DNA of 44,526 bases, taken from positions 1 through 44,526 of the forward strand of contig NZ_JAIQYY010000015.1 in NCBI RefSeq assembly GCF_020181035.1, written 5' to 3'. The stretch comes from Streptomyces sp. CoH27. Its GTDB lineage: Bacteria; Actinomycetota; Actinomycetes; Streptomycetales; Streptomycetaceae. Shown piece after piece: positions 22,969 to 30,802 of this stretch. Made by a program: the position numbers and the translations under genes. Below the pieces are notes generated by a model. That model was not told where the DNA came from. It did no database searches and worked only from the letters and a program-made list of their open reading frames with translations. The first letter of the stretch is position 1, and each line of letters starts with the position of its first letter.

Positions 22969-23550
22969 ATGCGACGATCCATGCGATATGCCCAGGTCTG
23001 GGCCATCTTGCTGCTGGCCGCTCTGGCGGCGGCCCCACTGCCCCCGTGGGCCTGGGCGGCTCCCGCTCCCCCGGCCCCCGCTCCGTCCCCCGTCCGGGTG
23101 CCGCAGATCGCCCGCGCCTGGCCGGTGGGTGTACGACCGCCGGTACTGCGCGGCTGGGAACCCCCGCCGACACCGTACGGCCCGGGTCACCGCGGCGCGG
23201 ACCTGTCCGCCCCGGCCGGCTCCCCGGTACGGGCGGTGGCCCCGGGCCGGGTGTCCTTCGCGGGGCGGGTGGCGGGACGGGGTGTGGTGTCCGTGGAACT
23301 GAGGGGCACGGATCTGCGGACGACGTACGAGCCGGTGAGTCCGTCGGTGCGCAAGGGTGACGAGGTCGGGGCGGGGGATGTGGTGGGAGCGGTGGAGCCG
23401 ACGGGTTCACACTGCACGGTCACGTGCGTGCACTGGGGCTTGCTGAGGGGCGAGACCTACCTGGACCCGCTGTTGTTGTTGCCACCGTGGCTGCTGCACA
23501 GGGGGCCGTCGAGACTGCTGCCGGTACTGGGAGTACCGCTGCCGGCGTAG
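22969..23550 (+). CDS. Secreted M23 (LytM-type) peptidase-like protein
   Basis: 193 residues from the ATG at 22969 (GGGGGA upstream; GTG codons at 22939 and 22951 are possible). A signal peptide (ILLLAALAAAPLPPWAWA) leads to a Pro-rich linker and an M23 domain. Zinc ligands visible are His and Asp in GHRGADLSAP and His in CVHWGL. The usual H-x-H is C-x-H here, so the first His is replaced by Cys. Known: M23 enzymes cut peptidoglycan cross-bridges, while degenerate ones often regulate other hydrolases. The frame ends at a TAG at 23548-23550; the same frame then stays open to 23937 through a repeat block. Confidence 0.85.
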   Translation: MRRSMRYAQVWAILLLAALAAAPLPPWAWAAPAPPAPAPSPVRVPQIARAWPVGVRPPVLRGWEPPPTPYGPGHRGADLSAPAGSPVRAVAPGRVSFAGRVAGRGVVSVELRGTDLRTTYEPVSPSVRKGDEVGAGDVVGAVEPTGSHCTVTCVHWGLLRGETYLDPLLLLPPWLLHRGPSRLLPVLGVPLPA

Positions 23551-23589
23551 CTGCGGTCAGGAGCGCCGGCGCAGCTGTGGGTGGTGGTG

Positions 23590-23757
23590 CATGCCCGGCT
23601 GCGGGCGGTGGTCCATGCCCGACTGCGGGCGGTGGTGCATGCGCAGCTGCGGGCGGTGATCCATGCCCGGCTGCGGGTGGCAGTGCATGCCCGGCTGCGG
23701 GCGGTATTGCATGCGCAGCTGCGGGCGGTGATCCATGCCCGGCTGCGGGCAGTTGTG
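23590..23757. repeat. 24-bp tandem repeat, seven clear units
   Basis: Units begin CATGCCCGGCTGCGGGCGGT or close variants at 23590, 23614, 23638, 23662, 23686, 23710 and 23734; a degenerate unit precedes at 23566. Units 3 and 6 are identical (CATGCGCAG variant), suggesting an older 72-bp duplication. In the frame of the upstream M23 gene each unit reads HARLRAVV or a close variant. On the minus strand one frame reads repeats of the form MDHRPQPG. Confidence 0.9.
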
Positions 23758-23769
23758 CCGTTGGGGCGA

Positions 23770-23812
23770 TGGGGGTGCCCCCGGTCGAGCGAAGCCGAGA
23801 CTGGGGGAGGGT
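23770..23812. repeat. Dispersed Streptomyces-type intergenic palindrome
   Basis: TGGGGGTGCCCCCGGTCGAG, then CGAAGCCGAGACTGGGGGAG. CCCCC pairs with GGGGG and GTC with GAC around a GCGAAGC core. From memory, near-identical sequences recur between genes throughout Streptomyces genomes. It may also terminate transcription. Confidence 0.65.
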
Positions 23813-23957
23813 GGGCGCCGGGGGTACCACCTGCTGGAATCAGCTCGGGGGAGGCACCCGGCAAGCACCGGCACGCGCCGGCGAGCGACCCGACACCCGC
23901 CCAGCCGCAGCACAGGGCACCTTGCAAGCACCGGTAGCCAGCCCGGCGCAGCCGGGC

Positions 23958-24548
23958 TCAGCCCCGCACACCCCGCAGCACCATCGCCACGGCCGCGTCG
24001 GTGATGGCCGCGGGGTCCTCCGCCGCGCCCAGCTCGATCCTCCGCACCGCCGCGTCCACGACCCCCTGCAGCAGCATCGCCGCCAGCCGGGGCTGCTCGT
24101 GCCCCAGCTCCGCGAGCGCCTCGCCGATCATCGCGACGAGTCCGCCGTGCGCCGCCCGGATCTTCTCCCGCGCCCCGGCGTCCAGCTCGCTCGCCGAGAT
24201 GGCCACGACCGCCCGGTGCCGCCGGTCCCCGACCAGCGCCAGCTGCCGGCGTACGTACGCCTCGACCTTGCCCTCGGCCGAATCGGCGAGCTCCATGGCC
24301 GCGGCCACCTCCGCCGCCCACAGCGGGAAGTCGACCTCGCACAGCTCCTCGACCACGGCGGCCCGGGACCGGAAGTACTCGTACACGGACGACCGTGCGA
24401 GCCCCGTGCGCTCGGCGAGAGCCGGGAAGGTCAGCGCCTCCGTCCCGCCCTCGGACAGCAGGGACCGAGCCGCGTCCAGCAGGGCGGCTCGCTGCATCGA
24501 CCGGTGCTCGGCCACGGAGGCCGCTCGAATCCTTGGCACGTCGACCAC
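23958..24548 (-). CDS. TetR-family transcriptional regulator
   Basis: 196 residues. An N-terminal helix-turn-helix: MQRAALLDAARSLLSEGG, then FPALAERTGLARSSVYEYFR. The all-helical ligand/dimer domain (about 75-196) shows no recognisable ligand group. Start: GTG at 24548; an internal ATG (residue 18) is a fair alternative. It follows whiG on the same strand, 60 bp after its stop, and could be co-transcribed. No divergent target is adjacent, so its regulon is unknown. Confidence 0.87.
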   Translation of the reverse strand: MVDVPRIRAASVAEHRSMQRAALLDAARSLLSEGGTEALTFPALAERTGLARSSVYEYFRSRAAVVEELCEVDFPLWAAEVAAAMELADSAEGKVEAYVRRQLALVGDRRHRAVVAISASELDAGAREKIRAAHGGLVAMIGEALAELGHEQPRLAAMLLQGVVDAAVRRIELGAAEDPAAITDAAVAMVLRGVRG

Positions 24549-24608
24549 TGTACGGACGCCCCGCGCCGAACGGGAGAGCCACTCGCCCGCGCGAGGTCAC
24601 CGGCGGCC

Positions 24609-25451
24609 TCACTGCCCGAAGCTCGCCAGCTTGGCCCGCAGCTGAAGCACGGACTTGGTGTGGATCTGGCTGACCCGGCTCTCGGTGACCCCGAGCACAT
24701 TGCCGATCTCGGCGAGCGTGAGCCCCTCGTAGTAGTACAGCGTGACCACGGTCTTCTCCCGCTCGGGCAGCGTGTTGATGGCCCGGGCGAGGAATCGCCG
24801 CAGCTCCCGGTCCTCGGCCACCTCCACCGGATTGTCCGCAGCGGTGTCCTCCAGCGTGTCCATGAGGCTGAGCCGGTCCCCGCCTTCGCCGCCGACGTGC
24901 AGCAGCTCCTCCAGGGCGACGACGTTGGCCAGCGACAACTGGCTGAACACGGCGTGGAGTTCGTCGACCTCCATGCCGAGCTCGGCAGCGACCTCGCACT
25001 CGTTCGGGGTGCGCCGCAGCCGCGCCTCCAGCGTGGCGTAGGCCCGCTCCACGTTCCGCGCCTTCTGCCGCACCGACCGCGGAATCCAGTCCAGCGCCCG
25101 CAGCTCGTCGATCATCGCGCCCCGGATCCGGGTGATCGCGTACGTCTCGAACTTGATCTCCCGGTCGATGTCGAACTTCTCGATCGCGTCGATCAGCCCG
25201 AAGACCCCGGAGGAGACGAAGTCGGCCTGCTCCACGTTGGGCGGCAGCCCGACGCTCACCCGGCCCGCGACGTATTTCACGAGCGGCGAATAGTGCAGGA
25301 TCAGCTGCTCCCGCAGCCGGTCGTCCCCCGTCGCCTTGTACGACCGCCACAGCTCGTCGAGCGTCGAGGGAGCGGGCGGCCGCACGCTGCCACCGTCGCG
25401 GGCGGCTGGGGGGATCGCCGCCCGGTCGGACCCGGAGGTGTGCTGGGGCAT
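24609..25451 (-). CDS. whiG: Sporulation sigma factor WhiG (FliA-type)
   Basis: 280 residues, the length I recall for Streptomyces coelicolor WhiG. Region 2 is clear: EQADFVSSGVFGLIDAIEKF and KFETYAITRIRGAMIDELRA. Region 3 covers the middle, and region 4 is LPEREKTVVTLYYYEGLTLA followed by VLGVTESRVSQIHTKSV. Role: directs RNA polymerase to early sporulation genes in aerial hyphae; activity is held by the anti-sigma RsiG with cyclic di-GMP (known, not in this window). Start: ATG at 25451 with an AAGGCGA site. The frame runs open upstream to 25724, but without a start signal. Confidence 0.95.
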   Translation of the reverse strand: MPQHTSGSDRAAIPPAARDGGSVRPPAPSTLDELWRSYKATGDDRLREQLILHYSPLVKYVAGRVSVGLPPNVEQADFVSSGVFGLIDAIEKFDIDREIKFETYAITRIRGAMIDELRALDWIPRSVRQKARNVERAYATLEARLRRTPNECEVAAELGMEVDELHAVFSQLSLANVVALEELLHVGGEGGDRLSLMDTLEDTAADNPVEVAEDRELRRFLARAINTLPEREKTVVTLYYYEGLTLAEIGNVLGVTESRVSQIHTKSVLQLRAKLASFGQ

Positions 25452-25779
25452 TCGTCGCCTTGTGCCGTTCTGCCGTGGAGAGCTGTGAAGTGCCGTGAAG
25501 GGAGGGAAGGGAACTGGGGTGGATGGGTGGGCGAATGGGCTGCATGGGTGAGCTGTCGGTCTGATGTCGAGTTGACGCGATCTGTATCGGCCTCTTCGTG
25601 AGCGTAGCGTGACTGAGGTGTCGCGGTGTGCGAACAGCGAGGCTCCACCCGTGCGCGGGGTCCTCCGGCCGGTCGTGCGGACGCGGTGCGCGACTCGCTC
25701 CGCGTGACCGGCCGGGGGCGCCAACTCCGGGAAACGCCAAGGGCGTCGGGGATTCCCCCGGACGGCCGAACACCCTGGG
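25452..25779. other. 328-bp gap upstream of whiG
   Basis: Leader and promoter region of whiG on the minus strand, downstream of dprA. The 130 bp nearest whiG are strongly C-rich on the coding strand, with several CCCATNC-like units and almost no G. I see no clear promoter pair, terminator or small gene. TACAGAT near 25585 (minus) is a weak -10 candidate. Confidence 0.6.
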
Positions 25780-26940
25780 TCAGGAGGGGGCGCGACCGGT
25801 GCGGACGGACATCACCGCCTGGCGTGTCAACTTCCAGCCGTCGCCATGTCGTTCGACGTAACCGAGTGCTCGGAGTTCGTACAGTCTCGCGATCGCCTCG
25901 TCCCTGGTGGTCCGCGCGCCGAGAGCAATGTCGGCGGCGGTGGCCGCGCGATCGCCGGGCAGGGCGGCGAGCACGGCCCGGGCGGCGGGCTCCAGCAGGT
26001 CGCGCGGGAGCACAGGCCCGCGCCGTACCGGTGCCAGCTCTCCCATGTCACCGACGAGTTCGATGATCTCCGCGGTGTCGGTGACCAGGGTGGCCTCGCC
26101 GCGCAGCAGTTCATGCACGCCGGCGGAGAGGGCGCTGGTGACGGGGCCGGGCACGCCCATGGTGAACCGGCCGAGGCGTTGTGCGGCGCGGGCGGTGGAC
26201 AGGGAGCCGCTGCGATGGGCGGCCTCCACGACGACGGTGCCTCGGGTGAGCGCGGCGATGACGCGGTTGCGCAGGATGAACCGGCTCGGCGTCGGATGGT
26301 CCCCGGGCGGCAGCTCTCCGACGACCAGTCCCTGGTCCGCGATCCGGTCGATCAGGGCGGCGTGGCCGCGTGGGTAGGGCCGGTCGACGCCGCAGGCCAG
26401 GACGGCGACGGTGGCTCCGCGGGCGGCGAGGGCACCCCGGTGCGCGGCGCCGTCGATGCCGTACGCGCCACCCGACACCACCACCCACCCCCGCTCGGCG
26501 AGCCCGCCGGCGAGGGTGGCGGCCACATGGGTCCCGTACTCGGTACAGGCCCGCGCTCCCACGACGGCGACGGATCGCAGCGCCCAGATCCGCAGGCCGG
26601 CCCGCCCCCGCACCCACAGTCCGAGCGGCCGGGCATCCCCGAGGTCATCGAGCTGGCGGGGCCACTCGACGTCCTGAGGGCCGACAAACCGTGCCCCCGC
26701 GCTCCGGGCCACGTCGAGATCCCGCTCCGGCTCGGCCCGCCGCGCCCGCGCGACCAACCCGGCCCACCGCACCTCACTCACCCCCGGCAACGCCTCCCCA
26801 CCGTTCCGCAACCGCCGCACCACCTCCCCCACCCCGAACTCCCGTACCCACCTCCCTCCGACCTCGTCCCCGGGCTCGATGACCCGGGTGAGAAAGACGC
26901 GTCCGAGCAGGTCGGGGTCGGGCCTGTCCGCCGCGGTCAT
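25780..26940 (-). CDS. dprA: DNA-processing protein DprA (Smf)
   Basis: 386 residues. An N-terminal SAM-like part leads to the Rossmann-type DNA-binding core: VAVVGARACTEYGTHVA, VVVSGGAYGIDGAAHRGAL, a G-V-D-x-P-Y-P segment and TPSRFILRNRVIAALT. A C-terminal winged helix (about 315-386) ends the protein. Known: DprA protects incoming single-stranded DNA and loads RecA in transformable bacteria; its role in Streptomyces is unclear. Start overlaps the stop of the upstream comM gene as ATGA, so the two are coupled. The gene ends 328 bp before the whiG start. Confidence 0.94.
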   Translation of the reverse strand: MTAADRPDPDLLGRVFLTRVIEPGDEVGGRWVREFGVGEVVRRLRNGGEALPGVSEVRWAGLVARARRAEPERDLDVARSAGARFVGPQDVEWPRQLDDLGDARPLGLWVRGRAGLRIWALRSVAVVGARACTEYGTHVAATLAGGLAERGWVVVSGGAYGIDGAAHRGALAARGATVAVLACGVDRPYPRGHAALIDRIADQGLVVGELPPGDHPTPSRFILRNRVIAALTRGTVVVEAAHRSGSLSTARAAQRLGRFTMGVPGPVTSALSAGVHELLRGEATLVTDTAEIIELVGDMGELAPVRRGPVLPRDLLEPAARAVLAALPGDRAATAADIALGARTTRDEAIARLYELRALGYVERHGDGWKLTRQAVMSVRTGRAPS

Positions 26941-28562
26941 GTGAGCGCCCCGATGGCCATGGGCACTCCGCGGGGGACTCCGGTGCGCAGGTGCAGGGCC
27001 AGGGCGACGTCGGTCGAGTCCGGCCGGTCGTGCCCGACGAGGTCGGCGACGGTCCAGGCCACGCGCAGGACCCGGTCGATTCCGCGGGCGGTGAGCACGC
27101 CCCGTTCAAGGCTGCGCTCGGCCTCGTCCATCGCGCCGGGCGCGGCGTGATAGCGGGTGCGCAGCTCCCGGCCGGGCACTTCGCTGTTGGTGTGCCACGG
27201 GGTCCCGGCGAGCCGGGCCGCCGCCCGCTCGCGGGCCCGCCGCACGCGGTCGGCGACGGTCGCCGTGGACTCGCCCCGGGCCCCGGGTTCGGTGAGCTCG
27301 GTCCGGGTCACCGGATCGACCTCGACACGCAGGTCCACCCGGTCCAGCAGCGGGCCGGAGAGCCGTGACTGGTAGCGGCGGATCACCGACGGCGGGCACT
27401 CGCACAGCGAGTCGCGTTGCGCGAAGCGTCCGCAGGGACAGGGGTTGGCCGCCAGCACCATCAGGAAACGTGCCGGGAACCGGACGACGCCGGCGCTGCG
27501 CGCGATCACGACATGCCCCGACTCCAGAGGCTGGCGCAGGGCGTCGAGGACCTGGCTGTGGAACTCGGGCGCCTCGTCCAGGAAGAGCACGCCCCGATGA
27601 GCGAGGGAGACCGCGCCGGGCCGCGCGGTGCCGTGACCGCCGCCGACGAGCGACTGCATGGTGGCCGAGTGGTGCGGGGCGCAGTAGGGGGCGACGTCGA
27701 TGAGCGGCTTGCCCGGTGGCAACAACCCGGCCACCGAGTGCACCGCCGTGACCTCCAGCGACTCCTCCCGGGTGAGCCGGGGCAGGACCGCGGGCAGCCG
27801 CTCGGCGAGCATGGTCTTGCCCGCGCCGGGCGGCCCTTCGAGGAAGAGGTGGTGCCCGCCGGCGGCGGCCACCTCCACGGCCGTACGGGCCGAGGTCTGG
27901 CCGACCACGTCCGCCAGGTCGTGATCGTGGTCGTGCTGCGCCCCGCCGATGCTGTGCATGCCGGTGGCCGCGCCCGTGCCGGGCATGCGCAGACCGGCCA
28001 GCAGCGGATCGGGGCGTCCCTGCTGGTCCGGTTCCTCCTCGGGGACGGGCTCCTCGGTGAGAACGGCGACGAGCTGGCGCAGGCTACGGACGCCGAGCAC
28101 GGACACGCCGGGGACCAGCGAGGCCTCGGCGGCGGCGCACTCGGGCACCACCACTTGCTCATAGCCGGCGTCGGCCGCCGCCAGGACCGCGGGCAGAATG
28201 CCCCGCACAGGCCGCACCCGGCCGTCCAGGCCCAGCTCTCCGATCATGACGATGTCGGCGAGGACGCGGGGATCGATGCGTTCGGCGGCGCCGAGCACCG
28301 CGCAGGCGACCGCCAGGTCGAAACCTGAGCCGGCTTTGGGCACCGATGCCGGGCTGAGGCCGACGGTGAGCTTCTTCTGCGGCCACTCGCCGCCCGAGTT
28401 CACCACTGCCGCCCGGACGCGGTCACGGCTCTCCGTCAGGCTCTTGTCCGGCAGGCCCACCAGGGTGAAGGCCGCTACGCCGGGTTCGAGACCGGCCTGG
28501 ACCTCGACGACCACTCCCTCGACGCCGACCAGGGCGACCGAGCAGGTACGGGCGAATCCCAT
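26937..28562 (-). CDS. ComM/YifB-family Mg-chelatase-like AAA+ ATPase
   Basis: 541 residues. The N-terminal ~180 residues are the Lon-protease-like fold (VEVQAGLEPGVAAFTLVGLP, then LSPASVPKAGSGFDLAVA). The AAA+ core has Walker A GPPGAGKT and Walker B GVLFLDEAPEF. The Cys cluster NPCPCGRF with CECPP is typical of ComM. A C-terminal Mg-chelatase helix bundle follows. Known: ComM is a branch-migration helicase in natural transformation of Vibrio and Haemophilus. It lies between yraN and dprA, a conserved bacterial trio. A His/Asp-rich segment (HDHDHD) near residue 215 lies just before the ATPase core. Confidence 0.92.
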   Translation of the reverse strand: MGFARTCSVALVGVEGVVVEVQAGLEPGVAAFTLVGLPDKSLTESRDRVRAAVVNSGGEWPQKKLTVGLSPASVPKAGSGFDLAVACAVLGAAERIDPRVLADIVMIGELGLDGRVRPVRGILPAVLAAADAGYEQVVVPECAAAEASLVPGVSVLGVRSLRQLVAVLTEEPVPEEEPDQQGRPDPLLAGLRMPGTGAATGMHSIGGAQHDHDHDLADVVGQTSARTAVEVAAAGGHHLFLEGPPGAGKTMLAERLPAVLPRLTREESLEVTAVHSVAGLLPPGKPLIDVAPYCAPHHSATMQSLVGGGHGTARPGAVSLAHRGVLFLDEAPEFHSQVLDALRQPLESGHVVIARSAGVVRFPARFLMVLAANPCPCGRFAQRDSLCECPPSVIRRYQSRLSGPLLDRVDLRVEVDPVTRTELTEPGARGESTATVADRVRRARERAAARLAGTPWHTNSEVPGRELRTRYHAAPGAMDEAERSLERGVLTARGIDRVLRVAWTVADLVGHDRPDSTDVALALHLRTGVPRGVPMAIGALT

Positions 28563-28925
28563 TCAGGCCACCCCTCGCGCATGCTCCACGGACGGGGCGC
28601 CGCGGTGGGGCAGCAGGACGCCGATCAGGTCGATGCGGACACCGCCCGGCGGGGCTCCGCCGTGGGCCTGGATCCAGTGTTCGGCCAGCTCGCGCAGGCG
28701 GGCCGCCTTCTCCGGGCCCACCGCGGCCATCGGGTGTTCGTAGTCGCCGCCGCGGCGGGTCTTCACCTCGCAGACGACGAGGGCGTCCCCGTCGCGCGCC
28801 ACGATGTCGATCTCGCCGGACCGCCCGCAGCGCCAATTCCGCTCCAGGATGGTCATTCCGGCCTCGGCGAGCCGCCGGGCGGCCAGGTCCTCGCCGTACT
28901 TGCCGAGTGCTTCTCGTGCGTTCAT
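28563..28925 (-). CDS. YraN/UPF0102 putative endonuclease-fold protein
   Basis: 120 residues. Seen: ALGKYGEDLAARRLAEAGM, then the nuclease-like core GEIDIVARDGDALVVCEVKT with E, D and ExK in the PD-(D/E)xK arrangement. Known: the family resembles Holliday-junction resolvases and almost always sits beside comM/dprA, but its activity is not established. Start: ATG at 28925, with GGAGGTGG upstream. The stop abuts the comM start. Confidence 0.9.
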   Translation of the reverse strand: MNAREALGKYGEDLAARRLAEAGMTILERNWRCGRSGEIDIVARDGDALVVCEVKTRRGGDYEHPMAAVGPEKAARLRELAEHWIQAHGGAPPGGVRIDLIGVLLPHRGAPSVEHARGVA

Positions 28926-29052
28926 GTCGGCACCACCTCCGGCGCCAACGGTCACGCATCCGGCCGAGAGATGTTGATCTTGGTGAGCTACTCGGCGGTT
29001 GTGGAAAACTTCGTCACCCGATCGGGGACATCACCCGCGACGCCGCAGGTCA

Positions 29053-29361
29053 TCAGCCGCCCGGGAGCTCCAGGTCGCTCTTGTTCAGCTCCTCGATGTT
29101 CACGTCCTTGAACGTCAACACGCGAACTTGCTTGACGAAGCGCGCCGGGCGATACATGTCCCAGACCCAGGCGTCGGCCATGGACACCTCGAAGAACACC
29201 TCACCCTGGACCGAGTGCACCTGCATCTCGTAGTCGTTGGTGAGGTAGAAGCGCCGCTCGGTCTCGATCACGTATTTGAACAGACCGACGACATCTCGGT
29301 ACTCCCGGTAGAGCTTCAGCTCCATCTCGGTCTCGTACTTTTCGAGGTCCTCGGCGCTCAT
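29053..29361 (-). CDS. DUF2469 family conserved actinobacterial protein
   Basis: 102 residues, very acidic at the start (SAEDLEKYETEMELKLYREY), then RDVVGLFKYVIETERRFYLT and ADAWVWDMYRPARFVKQVRV. It is a small soluble alpha/beta protein conserved in actinobacteria at this place, between yraN and the Nudix/signal-peptidase genes. Function unknown. The ATG at 29361 has AAGGGG upstream. Unlike its neighbours it uses few Gly/Ala residues and is rich in Tyr, Phe and Val, pointing to strong sequence constraint. Confidence 0.9.
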   Translation of the reverse strand: MSAEDLEKYETEMELKLYREYRDVVGLFKYVIETERRFYLTNDYEMQVHSVQGEVFFEVSMADAWVWDMYRPARFVKQVRVLTFKDVNIEELNKSDLELPGG

Positions 29362-29417
29362 GGCATGTTCCCCTTCAGCCGTGCGATCCCACCATTGTGC
29401 GCCAGTCCCGGGTGCCC

Positions 29418-29987
29418 TCAGACGATTTCCGTGTCGAGGATCTCGGGCCCGGCCGGGGGACCTTCGTCGAGCAGCCGCTGGAGCAGCTCGGCGAGTCTGG
29501 TCGGATACACCGTCTCATGTGCCCGGGCCAGTTCCTGACACGTCCACCAGCGCGCTCCGGCGACACTGCGCCGCTCCAGCTCCGTCAGCGCGGCCGGCGC
29601 GGTCGCCGTCTGCGTCGTACGGGCCAGGTAGTACCACTCGTCCTGGTCCCAGCGGCGGCCCGCGAAGGGGAAGGAACACCTGCGCTGCCACAGCACCGGG
29701 CCGAGTTCCACTTCGGTGATACCCGTCTCCTCGGCGAGTTCCCTGAGCGCCGCCTCCTCACGGGTCTCGGTGCCCTCCAGACCACCGCCGGGGGTGAACC
29801 ACCAGTCGTCGGCCGGGTTCCCCGGCTCATGGCCGTGCAGGAGCAGGATGCGGTCCTGGGAGTCGAGGAGCACCACCCGGGCCACCTTGCGCAGACCGCC
29901 CTCGTAGGAGTCCTCACCACAGGAGTCCTCGCCGTACGCGTCCGTGTCGTAGCAGTCCTCGCCGGTCCGCGTGGGCTCAGCGGGCAC
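29418..29987 (-). CDS. Nudix hydrolase
   Basis: 189 residues from the GTG at 29987, which has GGAGGCGG just upstream and overlaps the sipZ stop by 11 bp. A Cys/Asp/Glu-rich leader of about 30 residues (EDCYDTDAYGEDSCGEDSYE) precedes the domain. The Nudix box is complete: GGGLEGTETREEAALRELAE followed by ETGI. Known: this family removes nucleoside diphosphate groups linked to another moiety; the substrate cannot be told here. The leader has a Y/C-x-x-(D/E) periodicity and looks like a small internal repeat. Confidence 0.88.
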   Translation of the reverse strand: MPAEPTRTGEDCYDTDAYGEDSCGEDSYEGGLRKVARVVLLDSQDRILLLHGHEPGNPADDWWFTPGGGLEGTETREEAALRELAEETGITEVELGPVLWQRRCSFPFAGRRWDQDEWYYLARTTQTATAPAALTELERRSVAGARWWTCQELARAHETVYPTRLAELLQRLLDEGPPAGPEILDTEIV

Positions 29988-30711
29988 CGGCCGCCTCCGG
30001 GCGGGCGGCACGGGCGCGGGAGCCGCCCATGCGCTTGGCAATCGGCCCGTACGCCCCGCCGCCCAGGACCAGGACGGTGCCGGCGACGATCAGCAGCTCG
30101 ATGGTGGGCAGCGGGCCGGGCTGGGAGAGGGCGCCGAGGGCCTCGAAGCCGGTGGGGCGCCCCAGCATGCCCTTCCAGGGCCATACGACGGCGTCCACGC
30201 GCGCGGAGACGGCGTCACGGGAGACGGTGCCCCGGGCGGCGTCGGTGAGGTGGGCCGTGGAGTCCAGGGAGCCCTGGCGCTCGTCGCCGAGCAGGAACAG
30301 GCGGCCCTCGGGGACGGTCACCGTCGGGAAGTTCTGGATCTCGGCCAGGCTGCCCTTGGGCAGATACGGCTCGTCGATCTGCTTGCCGTTGACCGTCAGC
30401 TTGCCGTTCGTGCAGCAGGAGACGGTGTCACCGCCGACCGCGACGACCCGCTTGACCACCTTGGCGTTGCTGACCCAGCTCTTGTCCTCGAAGACGACGA
30501 CGTCGCCGCGCTTGACCTGACTGCCGTCGACCTTCTCCGCGAGCACCCGGTCACCGGCGTCGATGGTGGGGGTCATGGAGCTGGTGGGCACGGTGTACGG
30601 CCGATAGCTCACCGCTGCCCAGGCGAATCCGCCGAGGAACAGCACCAGCCCGAGTGCCACGGCCACTCCGGACAGCCGGTGCCCTATCCCTTGCCTGCTC
30701 TGACCACTCAT
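29977..30711 (-). CDS. sipZ: Type I signal peptidase (SipZ-like)
   Basis: 244 residues. An N-terminal helix (VALGLVLFLGGFAWAAV), catalytic Ser in VPTSSMTPT and Lys in VVKRVVAVGGD, then a second hydrophobic segment near the C-terminus (ELLIVAGTVLVLGGGAY) anchoring the protein twice. Role: cuts signal peptides from exported proteins on the outer face of the membrane. It is the last and most divergent of the four. Start: ATG at 30711 (an earlier in-frame start at 30750 is possible); only a weak site is visible. Confidence 0.92.
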   Translation of the reverse strand: MSGQSRQGIGHRLSGVAVALGLVLFLGGFAWAAVSYRPYTVPTSSMTPTIDAGDRVLAEKVDGSQVKRGDVVVFEDKSWVSNAKVVKRVVAVGGDTVSCCTNGKLTVNGKQIDEPYLPKGSLAEIQNFPTVTVPEGRLFLLGDERQGSLDSTAHLTDAARGTVSRDAVSARVDAVVWPWKGMLGRPTGFEALGALSQPGPLPTIELLIVAGTVLVLGGGAYGPIAKRMGGSRARAARPEAAGAR

Positions 30712-30802
30712 GGACCCGGACCCTACCGGGCGGTACCTGGGCTTGCCCACCCACCCGGGCGACTCCGTCGGCCGGTACCCACCGGGTCCACGGAACCGTC
30801 AC

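Larger units (their letters stand above)
23551..23957. other. 407-bp convergent gap holding repeats
   Basis: Between the M23 stop and the TetR stop (convergent). It contains the 24-bp tandem array (23590-23757) and a dispersed palindrome (23770-23812). Reading frames are open in several phases because the array period is a multiple of three; none has a convincing start and ribosome binding site. Confidence 0.7.

Noticed and set aside
23424..25601. 725-codon plus-strand frame through the repeat and whiG
   Set aside because: It is opposite to TetR and whiG; low-complexity Arg/Gly/His composition.
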